From positions 1-5,294 of the forward strand of contig CAMWUH010000163.1 of the NCBI GenBank assembly GCA_947177325.1: a stretch of 5,294 bases of DNA, read 5' to 3'. The notes beneath the pieces are model-generated. The model was given only the letters and a program-made list of their open reading frames with translations. It was not told the DNA's origin and searched no databases. Of this stretch, positions 1 through 5,294 are shown piece by piece; within the stretch, counting starts at the first letter, position 1, and every line of letters begins with the position of its first letter. Source of the DNA: an uncultured Bacteroidales bacterium. Lineage in GTDB: Bacteria; Bacteroidota; Bacteroidia; Bacteroidales; Muribaculaceae. The position numbers and the translations under genes were made by a program.

Positions 1-3000
1 TGGCTTTACCGGAAATAGCACCCGAGGGGCGGGGGCCCACGTTAAGACCGAGGGCGAATCTGCCCACACGCTGCTTGCCATAGTAGAGGTCGGCAATGGT
101 AACGGTGCCATCTCCGTCGATTGAATTTTCACTTAACCCTACTTCCAGATTGGCCGAAACGCCACCTTTGATTGGCGGAGCAAACGGGTCGAGCGAAATC
201 CATTCTTCGATGCGCATATTGTTGATGTCGACGTGGATTGTCTCTTGTGAAGAGATAGAGTCCTCATCATGGTCGTTGTGGCCAACGGTGAACACCTTCA
301 ACGAGCTTTCGCCATTGGTCATGGCAAGGTCGGCATGAATGTGGCGATGCTTGAGGTCGAGCTCTATATTGTTGCCGGGGTTGAGAGTCCAGGGACGATA
401 GTCGATAATAGGCTTCTCCGGCCCGAGTGTAACAACGATATTGGAGTCGCTGAGTGCCACTGATGCACCTATGTGGAAGCCAACTTGATTGTTGATGTTG
501 CGCTGCTCGATAGTGGCTGAAACTCGGTTGTTGTTCAAGCTGCCCGAGAGGTCTACATGGGCAAAGTTGTCCATTGTGCCCGGCTGATTATCCATTTTCA
601 GGCGATAATCGAGGTCAGGGCCGTTTTGTTGAGCCGTGAGCACGAGGTCGTCGATATTGTAGCTGCCGCTTATTATCTTTTTGGCCAGTGCGTTAACTGA
701 GAAAATTGAGTCGTGTTCAACCGTCAGGTCAACTGATTGGAATGTAGTGCCCTGGTCGGCGAGAATGGTGTAGAGAATATTATTTTGGCCTGCCTTGAAA
801 GTAAGATTAAATTGTGGCAACACCTTGCCGAGTTCCTCAAGATTGGCTTGGCGAGCTTCTATTTGCTTTGAAATGATTGTTGAAGCATCGGTAAATCCGG
901 CCATAATTGAGTCGAGCGACGATGTGGAGTTGAAATCGAGAGCGAGGTCGTGGTTGGTCAGTCGGGCCGATGTGATGGAATCGTTGGTGAGGAAATTGAG
1001 TGCTACATCGGTGCCGTTGTAGGTTTGCGACCCCATGTTGACGTTGAAGCGGTGGAGGTTGAGCAGAGCTTCGATATAGTTTGACTTGGCTGCGTATGCG
1101 GCGTCGACATCGAAGTTGGCGGTTGCGTTGAATGTGGAGTCGCTCATGCCTAATGCTTGAAGGTCAATGTATGGTACACTGGCTGCGATGTGCCACTTCA
1201 AGGTGTCGCCGGCGAGATTTCCCGCACCATCGATTGCTGCATTAATTATTGGGTTGCCCGAGTTTAGATTTATGTGGCCCATGCCGTTGGCAATGTCGGC
1301 TCTCAGGCTGAGGTCAGAGATAGTGCTTCGGTTGTAGACCACTCGGGTGGCATCGACTTGGGCCGATAGTTGGGCTTTGTCGCTCATGAAGTCGAGCCCT
1401 TGACCTTTTGCTGCTACGTGGGCTGTAACTGCCCCTATTCCCATCCCGGGCATAAAGGCATTGACGGGGAAATTGTTAGCGTTGAGATCAACGTTGTACC
1501 CCTCGCGAGCAGCTTGCCATGAGCCGTCAAGAGCCAGAGAACCCCCTCCGGTGAGAGCCTTGAGCGAGCCTCCGTAGTTTGAGCCGTTGACTGTGGCTTT
1601 GCCCGTAAGCTTCATGCGAGGTATGTTGATGGAGGAGGCAGTGGCGCGGTCCATGGTCGATCGTTTAACGAAGTCGAGGTCAATCACTTCGCCGTCGAGG
1701 TTGATTGTGCCTGCCATCAGTTTTGAGTCGGTCACATTTTTAATTTGCCCGTCGGCTTCAAGCCTGAAATGCTTCTCCATTTCTAAGGCAATGCGGTCAA
1801 TATTGAGTTGGGCCATCGAGCCGGTGACAATGGCTTGTAGCTCTATGTCGCGATTTTTGGGGAGTTGGCCAATGACGTCGGCCATATCGGGGAAGAGGTT
1901 TTGGATGTCGGCCGGGGCTATGGAGGCATCAAGGTCAACATCGACCGGCATCAGGGCGGGCTCGCTTCCCATACCTACCAAAGCATTGAGCGAGAAGCGC
2001 GAGCCGGTAGTAGTGAGCACGAAGTCGTTGGCTTTCATCGCTATGGAGTCCATTCTGACTTTACCCGAGAGATTGAGAGGCATACCGGTTGACGTGAGCG
2101 CTTTAAGCTCGGTCAGGTCAACCCTCATATCAGAGCCGCGCGAATACACCGAGTCAACCTCAATGTTTATTTCAGTGAACTGCAATCGGTTAAAATCAAG
2201 GCCCGGCTGAGCCACTGCTCCGGCCACTCCGTAGAGAGCTTGAGAATTGGTCAGCCCTACGTGGTCAATCGCAATTGCCATGGGCTCAGTGGGGTAGGGG
2301 TCGGGCACTTCGGGTACCTCCGGCTGTGGAGTTGCCGGTGTTAGCAATGCAACGTTAACGCCATTGATGGCAATGTCGTGGATGTTGACCTTTTTGTCAA
2401 CGAGGTCAATCATTGCGTCAGTAACCTGAAGCTCCGGCAGGTCGACGTTGATAGAGTCAAACGTCGGCAACATTTGCATGCGCAGATTGACATCCTTTAT
2501 CATCAATTCAGAAGCATGAGCGCGCCACACACCCGGCTCGGGAGGAGTAGGGGGAGTGGTGTCGGGGTTGATAATCATGTCAATGTCGGCTCTGCTGACT
2601 TCAAACTTGCCCAGGTCAATATATTTGTCGCTAAGCTTGATAGTAGTTGGGTTAAGGCGGGCACTACTGAGCGAGCCCCGCAGATAAAGAGCCGAATCGG
2701 GCGCCCCCATCTTGAGGAAAACATCGTCGAGCGCAATCCCTTTTACCTCCACTTCACCTTTGAGCAACGGCCAGAAGCCAATCTTCACATCGGCTCCGCC
2801 GGCTAATAGCATAGTGTCGCCCCGTTGGTAGACTTCAACGCCCGAAGCATCGATAGTGAGAGGAAACGTCAAGGCGAAATCCTTAACTTTAACCTCCATA
2901 TCGGGGTCAGAGTTGACAGTTTTGAGCGCTTGCTTTACAATCAGCTGTTGAAAAGGAACAACGTAGATTGATGAAACGAGTAATATGGCGATGAGGACAA

Positions 3001-3055
3001 TCCAAAAAATTGTCTTGGGCAGAAATGTTAGAATTTTTTTACCGGCGGCGTGCAT
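1..3055 (-). CDS. tamB: TamB-like translocation and assembly module protein (N-terminal 1018 codons; C-terminus off the left edge)
   Basis: The frame is open from the ATG at 3055 to the left edge, 1018 full codons without a stop. Residues 1-14 are short and basic, and residues about 15-33 form one hydrophobic membrane anchor, so the rest should lie in the periplasm. Residues 64-75 (FPLTIDASGVEV), 80-86 (DTMLLAG) and 95-107 (WPLLKGEVEVKGI) match the opening pattern of Bacteroidota TamB proteins as I know them. After that come hundreds of residues of alternating hydrophobic and polar strands (VDL, INLN, LDLK types), as expected for the AsmA/TamB beta-groove fold. That fold is thought to carry lipids or help insert outer-membrane proteins together with a BamA-like partner. 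Two proline-rich stretches occur at about 164-174 and 240-258. The family usually exceeds 1400 residues and ends in a DUF490/TamB domain, which would lie outside this window. The start is supported by the promoter at 3081-3112 and by the lack of upstream hydrophobic coding sequence. An AsmA-family relative is the alternative, but the N-terminal motifs favour TamB. Confidence 0.88.
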   Translation of the reverse strand, partial: MHAAGKKILTFLPKTIFWIVLIAILLVSSIYVVPFQQLIVKQALKTVNSDPDMEVKVKDFALTFPLTIDASGVEVYQRGDTMLLAGGADVKIGFWPLLKGEVEVKGIALDDVFLKMGAPDSALYLRGSLSSARLNPTTIKLSDKYIDLGKFEVSRADIDMIINPDTTPPTPPEPGVWRAHASELMIKDVNLRMQMLPTFDSINVDLPELQVTDAMIDLVDKKVNIHDIAINGVNVALLTPATPQPEVPEVPDPYPTEPMAIAIDHVGLTNSQALYGVAGAVAQPGLDFNRLQFTEINIEVDSVYSRGSDMRVDLTELKALTSTGMPLNLSGKVRMDSIAMKANDFVLTTTGSRFSLNALVGMGSEPALMPVDVDLDASIAPADIQNLFPDMADVIGQLPKNRDIELQAIVTGSMAQLNIDRIALEMEKHFRLEADGQIKNVTDSKLMAGTINLDGEVIDLDFVKRSTMDRATASSINIPRMKLTGKATVNGSNYGGSLKALTGGGSLALDGSWQAAREGYNVDLNANNFPVNAFMPGMGIGAVTAHVAAKGQGLDFMSDKAQLSAQVDATRVVYNRSTISDLSLRADIANGMGHINLNSGNPIINAAIDGAGNLAGDTLKWHIAASVPYIDLQALGMSDSTFNATANFDVDAAYAAKSNYIEALLNLHRFNVNMGSQTYNGTDVALNFLTNDSITSARLTNHDLALDFNSTSSLDSIMAGFTDASTIISKQIEARQANLEELGKVLPQFNLTFKAGQNNILYTILADQGTTFQSVDLTVEHDSIFSVNALAKKIISGSYNIDDLVLTAQQNGPDLDYRLKMDNQPGTMDNFAHVDLSGSLNNNRVSATIEQRNINNQVGFHIGASVALSDSNIVVTLGPEKPIIDYRPWTLNPGNNIELDLKHRHIHADLAMTNGESSLKVFTVGHNDHDEDSISSQETIHVDINNMRIEEWISLDPFAPPIKGGVSANLEVGLSENSIDGDGTVTIADLYYGKQRVGRFALGLNVGPRPSGAISGKA

Positions 3056-3080
3056 GGCTGCTTGGTGATATTTTGAATTG

Positions 3081-3112
3081 CAAAAGTAAACTAAAAAATT
3101 CAATCCACCAAC
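3081..3112 (-). promoter_or_regulatory. Bacteroidota-type promoter of tamB
   Basis: Read on the minus strand, GTTG (3112-3109) is followed by exactly 20 nt and then TACTTTTG (3088-3081). This fits the Bacteroidota sigma-ABfr consensus of a TTG -33 box, about 19-21 nt, and a TAnnTTTG -7 box; the -7 box is a perfect match. Transcription would start near 3075, leaving a 5' leader of about 20 nt before the tamB ATG, with no Shine-Dalgarno sequence. The promoter lies just downstream of the putative terminator of the preceding operon, so tamB appears to be transcribed independently. Confidence 0.75.
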
Positions 3113-3121
3113 TATTGATTG

Positions 3122-3146
3122 AAAAATTTGCCTGTCAATAACAGGC
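3122..3146 (-). terminator. Probable intrinsic terminator of the nuclease operon
   Basis: On the minus strand GCCTGT, loop TATTG and ACAGGC form a 6-bp perfect stem (3146-3130), followed by AAATTTTT. The T-run starts three bases after the stem, so it is a slightly imperfect rho-independent terminator. It lies about 70 nt after the stop codon of the second nuclease gene and about 10 nt before the tamB -33 box, which is where a transcript end would be expected. Confidence 0.55.
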
Positions 3147-3160
3147 TCGATTCTTCGCCA

Positions 3161-3208
3161 AGTGAAGCGCCAGAGGCTCCGTTCACTAAAGCGCGGCGGC
3201 GGTGCCGC
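3161..3208. repeat. GC-rich pair of inverted repeats in the 3' region of the nuclease operon
   Basis: Two hairpin-capable segments sit between the second nuclease stop codon and the terminator. AGTGAA (3161-3166) pairs with TTCACT (3182-3187), with a nested GCC/GGC pair inside. GCGGC (3196-3200) pairs with GCCGC (3204-3208) over a 3-nt loop. The 7-mer CTCCGTT is repeated directly at 3177-3183 and 3211-3217. The block is much richer in G and C than the flanking AT-rich sequence. It could be a structured 3' UTR, a small repetitive extragenic element, or a scar of element insertion. No coding sequence is evident here. Confidence 0.4.
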
Positions 3209-3215
3209 AACTCCG

Positions 3216-4250
3216 TTATATGAAATATCTTTTTGAAAGATAATCCCATAAGTCGGGGTACATATCCTTAACAGGCGATATGAACTGCTGAGGGTTTACT
3301 ATTACATATTTTGACTGATCAACAATGCAAGCCCTCCAGGTGTCTTCCATGTTATTACCTTTCGACGGACGGTATTTCTTATCCAACAGATCGGTGTCTT
3401 GGGAAGGGATAATATGGAGATGCAAATAATGGTTGGCTTTAATATCTTCAGTATCTTTATGCTCAATCATCTGCTCAGCCCAAAGAGTTTGACGCATAAG
3501 CTGATAAAATGGCTCATAAAAATAGATTGAACCTTGCAAATCGTAGTCATTTCCGTTAACGAATGTTGGAACGGAACGAAGTTGTTTGGATTTTTTAATC
3601 AAGTTAGAGTATCGGTCAAGTCGAACCTTTCCTTTTGGTTTCTTTTTGGGATTGGTTTCTTTCTTATACGTTATACCCTCGTTTGATTTGTCTGATGAGT
3701 TACAATCATCATAGCTTTCAGTGTATTTCCATTCGATAGGAATAATCCATTTTTCGCCATTATTATCAATTGCATATACAAGAGCATCAACCGAAGTGCA
3801 ATTTGAGCCGCGAGTGGGTCCATCTTCATTGAGATGGTCTAATTTACTTACCGCTTCAAATGCGATATAAGATTCGTCGGTATCGCAGGGAATCGGCAGT
3901 ACTTCCTTAAATTGGTTACGAACTCCATTTATAAGTGTGAGAACGGCTATCGGGTCTTTACGAATCGCCATAAGAAAATTTACACAAGCGATCTGAGAGG
4001 ACAATACGTGTCCTGTGGGGAGTTTCCCAGCCCACCAATCAATCTTATTTTCTCTAAAGTATGCCAATGCTTTGTCTCGAATTGGCTCGTACAGATTATT
4101 AAAAACCTTATTACTTTGTTGAAGAACAAACGAATAAGGTTTGCCTTTGAAATCTCCATTGCCTTTTTCAGAAGCCCCAAAGAAGCCATCCTTAATGAGA
4201 GACGTTTGGCGAGCCTTTTCAGCTTCATAAAATACTCTTGTTTTTGACAT
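3216..4250 (-). CDS. PD-(D/E)XK nuclease, PGN_0703-like putative restriction endonuclease
   Basis: This 344-residue protein is soluble, with no signal peptide or membrane segment. The nuclease core is readable: E132 in an FEAVSKLDHL helix, D155 in GSNCTSVDALVYA, then E173 and K175 in PIEWKYTESY. Together these give the D...ExK catalytic triad plus an upstream acidic residue. Family-like flanking motifs are HVLSSQIACVNFL (81-93) before the core and YEPFYQLMRQTLWAEQM (245-261) after it. This layout resembles the PGN_0703 family of putative restriction endonucleases, which I recognise by motif rather than by a search. Residues 196-210 form a lysine-rich stretch (8 of 15 residues basic) directly after the active site, probably a DNA-contact loop or insertion. 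The ATG at 4250 is chosen because it lies 6 nt after the stop of the small upstream gene, which suggests co-transcription and coupled translation. The gene is last in the operon and is followed by structured RNA and a probable terminator. Target and specificity are unknown, and no methyltransferase is visible. Nuclease fold is well supported; restriction function is inferred. Confidence 0.83.
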   Translation of the reverse strand: MSKTRVFYEAEKARQTSLIKDGFFGASEKGNGDFKGKPYSFVLQQSNKVFNNLYEPIRDKALAYFRENKIDWWAGKLPTGHVLSSQIACVNFLMAIRKDPIAVLTLINGVRNQFKEVLPIPCDTDESYIAFEAVSKLDHLNEDGPTRGSNCTSVDALVYAIDNNGEKWIIPIEWKYTESYDDCNSSDKSNEGITYKKETNPKKKPKGKVRLDRYSNLIKKSKQLRSVPTFVNGNDYDLQGSIYFYEPFYQLMRQTLWAEQMIEHKDTEDIKANHYLHLHIIPSQDTDLLDKKYRPSKGNNMEDTWRACIVDQSKYVIVNPQQFISPVKDMYPDLWDYLSKRYFI

Positions 4251-4256
4251 AATGCT

Positions 4257-4412
4257 TTAGTCCCAGTCGTTTAAGGTGTCAATATTTGGGTCGAGGTCGG
4301 TTTCGTCAAAGAGATCCGATAATTCGCCCGTGTTCTCGTTATAGTCGAAGTCAACCCACATATCATGTTCGGAGTCTCCGTTGTATGTTTCTAAAGCGTC
4401 GAAGTCGCTCAT
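4257..4412 (-). CDS. 51-residue extremely acidic protein between two nuclease genes
   Basis: This short frame is easily missed by length cut-offs. It starts at ATG 4412-4410, which overlaps the TAA of the upstream nuclease gene by one base (TAATG), and ends with TAA at 4259-4257, six bases before the next start codon. It begins MSDFDALETYNGDSEHDMW and ends LNDWD. It has 13 Asp and 5 Glu in 51 residues, no Lys or Arg, and one His, so the net charge is near -18. Two tryptophans (19 and 50) and scattered Phe, Leu and Tyr suggest it may fold or bind as an amphipathic acidic strip. The exact junctions on both sides argue strongly that it is a real coupled gene, and without it there would be an unexplained 161-nt gap in the operon. 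I do not recognise a family. High acidity next to nucleases suggests a DNA-mimic inhibitor, immunity protein or regulatory subunit, but that is inference. No transmembrane segment or metal-binding Cys/His cluster is seen. Confidence 0.72.
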   Translation of the reverse strand: MSDFDALETYNGDSEHDMWVDFDYNENTGELSDLFDETDLDPNIDTLNDWD

Positions 4413-5119
4413 TATGATTTATGTTTAGCTTTAGAGAATACTTTAGAGAAGTAATTGTTTATGTATTCGACGAGGGCAGAAGATGATGGCTCAACAGCAA
4501 ACTCAGTTTTGATTTGCTTAATGGAGTTGCCTTTGACGGAATCAAGAGGAACGAGCATAAACGAAGCCGGAGCGGACGGTGTACCGCCTACGCCGAGAGC
4601 AAAGATAACCTTACGATGGTTATCTCTTTGTAACTGACGGTAGCGGTCAAGCTGCCAATCCTCAAATGTTACAGCTCCGTCTTTCCACTGAGAGCGATAC
4701 TTACATTCAAGATAATAGTCAATCTCACTCTTACCTCGTTTCTGCTGAACGTGTAAGTCGGGATTTTTGCATGATTCGGCTACGACGCCGCCAGTCGAGA
4801 CAGCGTCCTGAGTGCGGTCGAGAAGTTTCAGTCTCCAGTCGGCGAGAAGATTTACAACGAAATCTTCAAAAGCATCGCCCTTTTCTTTGGATTTGTCTAC
4901 GGTTGGATTCTCAGAGTCTATGGATCGAGAAACACTATTCTCAACAGCGGTTGATGAAGTTATTGTGTCGTGTATATGCTTTTCTACTACAACTACCTGC
5001 GGTTGATTATTAGCAGGTTCGACAGCATTGTTCTGATTTGTAGATATCAAAACAATACCGCAAACAAGAAGTATCGCGCCTGCAACGATAAGTATTATTC
5101 CCATAATACGTTTGTTCAT
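4412..5119 (-). CDS. Membrane-anchored PD-(D/E)XK nuclease
   Basis: This 235-residue protein starts with MNKR, followed by one strongly hydrophobic segment (about 6-26), a flexible polar linker (27-78) and a C-terminal nuclease domain (about 79-220). The catalytic pattern is clear: E85 in KGDAFEDFVVNLL, D121 in CKNPDLHV, and E138 and K140 in YYLECKYRSQW. A helix containing LDRYRQLQR (157-165) follows, then a strand and GVGGTPSAP turn (176-184) and FMLVPLD (187-193). This order resembles membrane-linked restriction-endonuclease-like proteins that I recall from Bacteroidota, for which I know no assigned function. By the positive-inside rule the basic N-terminus is cytoplasmic, which would put the nuclease domain in the periplasm; an inward-facing topology cannot be excluded. 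The ATG at 5119 fits because the anchor begins immediately and no Shine-Dalgarno is expected. It is first in a three-gene operon, and its stop overlaps the next start (TAATG). The proposed IS end lies at most about 40 nt upstream. Confidence 0.82.
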   Translation of the reverse strand: MNKRIMGIILIVAGAILLVCGIVLISTNQNNAVEPANNQPQVVVVEKHIHDTITSSTAVENSVSRSIDSENPTVDKSKEKGDAFEDFVVNLLADWRLKLLDRTQDAVSTGGVVAESCKNPDLHVQQKRGKSEIDYYLECKYRSQWKDGAVTFEDWQLDRYRQLQRDNHRKVIFALGVGGTPSAPASFMLVPLDSVKGNSIKQIKTEFAVEPSSSALVEYINNYFSKVFSKAKHKS

Positions 5120-5157
5120 ATTTAACGTGAGTTCGATGAAAATTAAGTAATTGAAAA

Positions 5158-5189
5158 TTTGGTGATTAGCGATAAAAGTATTAAATTTA
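5158..5189 (+). promoter_or_regulatory. Candidate promoter of the transposase gene
   Basis: TTTG (5158-5161), exactly 20 nt and TAAATTTA (5182-5189) match the Bacteroidota promoter layout with one mismatch in the -7 box (last G is A). The predicted start near 5195 leaves a leader of about 29 nt before the ATG at 5224. The left arm of the inverted repeat lies between the two boxes, so it would not be in the normal transposase mRNA. Confidence 0.45.
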
Positions 5190-5224
5190 TAGTGCTAAAT
5201 TACAAACTAATACTCTTATCGCTA
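5167..5224. repeat. 16-nt inverted repeat flanking the transposase leader
   Basis: TAGCGATAAAAGTATT (5167-5182) and AATACTCTTATCGCTA (5209-5224) are reverse complements at 15 of 16 positions, separated by 26 nt. The right arm ends on the A of the transposase start codon. As DNA it could be an operator. As RNA in a transcript entering from outside the element it would form a long stem burying the region just before the start codon. The one mismatch can still pair as a wobble or A-C bulge, depending on the strand. Confidence 0.75.
5173..5206 (-). promoter_or_regulatory. Weak candidate promoter for the nuclease operon, within or beside the IS end
   Basis: On the minus strand TTTG (5206-5203), 22 nt and TACTTTTA (5180-5173) resemble the Bacteroidota -33 and -7 boxes. 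The -7 box has one mismatch and the spacing is slightly long. It would give a leader of about 45-50 nt before the ATG at 5119. If it is real, the operon may be driven from inside the mobile element and transcribed divergently from the transposase. No better minus-strand candidate is visible between the operon and the window edge. Confidence 0.3.
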
Positions 5225-5294
5225 TGCTCACCGAAGACAAAATTACTGAAATTTTCGTAATGGCCGATGAATTCTGCAAAGTTTTTAATAAAAT
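5224..5294 (+). CDS. IS982-family transposase, N-terminal 23 codons (runs off the right edge)
   Basis: The frame from ATG 5224 reads MLTEDKITEIFVMADEFCK and stays open to the window edge. The pattern ITEIF followed by a short acidic stretch and DEFCK is the characteristic start of IS982-family transposases from Bacteroidales as I know them. These carry a DDE catalytic domain further on, which is not visible here. There is no Shine-Dalgarno, as usual in this phylum. Transcription diverges from the nuclease operon. Whether the gene is intact cannot be judged from this fragment. Confidence 0.75.
   Translation, partial: MLTEDKITEIFVMADEFCKVFNK

Larger units (their letters stand above)
5120..5294 (+). 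mobile_element. Left part of an IS982-family insertion sequence (boundary uncertain; right part off the window)
   Basis: The element is inferred from the transposase N-terminus at 5224 and its promoter and inverted-repeat structure. The candidate transposase promoter begins at 5158, so the left end should fall between 5120 and about 5158. The segment ACGTGAGTTCGATGAA (5125-5140) is a possible terminal sequence, but it cannot be confirmed because the matching right end is not in the window. The start coordinate given here is therefore the outer limit. Confidence 0.55.

Noticed and set aside
1587..2210. Plus-strand open frame of 207 codons, Ser-, Arg- and Met-rich.
   Set aside because: It lies wholly antisense to tamB, whose frame is open for over 1000 codons with clear protein character. 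The antisense product is low-complexity and resembles no family. The smaller plus-strand frames at 96-338, 269-463, 795-1022, 1865-2092 and 2378-2806 are rejected for the same reason.
3912..4247. Plus-strand open frame opposite the second nuclease gene, and a minus-strand frame at 3980-4228.
   Set aside because: Both overlap well-supported nuclease coding sequence including conserved motifs, and neither translation looks like a structured protein.
4455..5013. Plus-strand frames opposite the membrane-anchored nuclease gene.
   Set aside because: They are antisense to a gene with a complete catalytic motif set and a correct operon junction, with no recognisable product.
5057..5068. Cysteine at residue 20 of the membrane nuclease as a lipoprotein attachment site.
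   Set aside because: The preceding residues are LLV, and the -1 position is Val rather than Gly, Ala or Ser. Hydrophobic sequence continues past the cysteine, so a plain membrane anchor fits better.
3216..5119. Classical restriction-modification system.
   Set aside because: No methyltransferase motifs (such as FxGxG or NPPY/DPPY) or specificity subunit are visible. It could only be completed by genes outside the window.
4257..5119. Classical toxin-antitoxin pair.
   Set aside because: The small protein has no recognisable DNA-binding antitoxin fold and lies in the middle of a three-gene set. An inhibitor role remains possible but is not shown.
1..5294. CRISPR array, tRNA or rRNA genes.
   Set aside because: No regularly spaced repeats, cloverleaf-like segments or rRNA-like conserved stretches were seen on either strand.

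Overview
The window looks like a Bacteroidota chromosome, most likely order Bacteroidales. Four things point there: a Bacteroides-type TamB protein, start codons without Shine-Dalgarno sequences, a clean Bacteroidota-type promoter (TTG, 20 nt, TACTTTTG) in front of tamB, and the N-terminus of a transposase of the kind seen in Bacteroidales IS982 elements. A family or genus cannot be fixed from the sequence alone.

Layout, right to left, because almost everything is on the minus strand. At the right edge (5224 onward, plus strand) a transposase gene begins and runs out of the window. Its upstream region (about 5120-5223) holds a candidate promoter and a 16-nt inverted repeat that reaches the start codon. 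Directly next to this, on the minus strand, is a compact three-gene operon. It encodes a membrane-anchored PD-(D/E)XK nuclease (5119-4412), a previously hidden 51-residue extremely acidic protein (4412-4257, coupled by a TAATG overlap), and, after 6 nt, a second, unrelated PD-(D/E)XK nuclease resembling the PGN_0703 putative restriction endonuclease family (4250-3216). A short structured 3' region and a probable intrinsic terminator follow (3208-3122). The tamB promoter (3112-3081) comes next, then the tamB gene itself (3055 to beyond the left edge).

The core gene is tamB, an envelope-assembly component with over 1000 codons visible. The accessory part is the nuclease operon plus the IS. The operon is visibly more AT-rich than tamB. 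It has no methyltransferase in the window and sits between a housekeeping gene and a mobile element, as defence cargo often does. The best candidate for something undescribed is this operon: two different nucleases, one tethered to the membrane, with a tiny DNA-mimic-like acidic protein translated between them. Its role in defence, and the role of the small protein as an inhibitor or partner, are inference.
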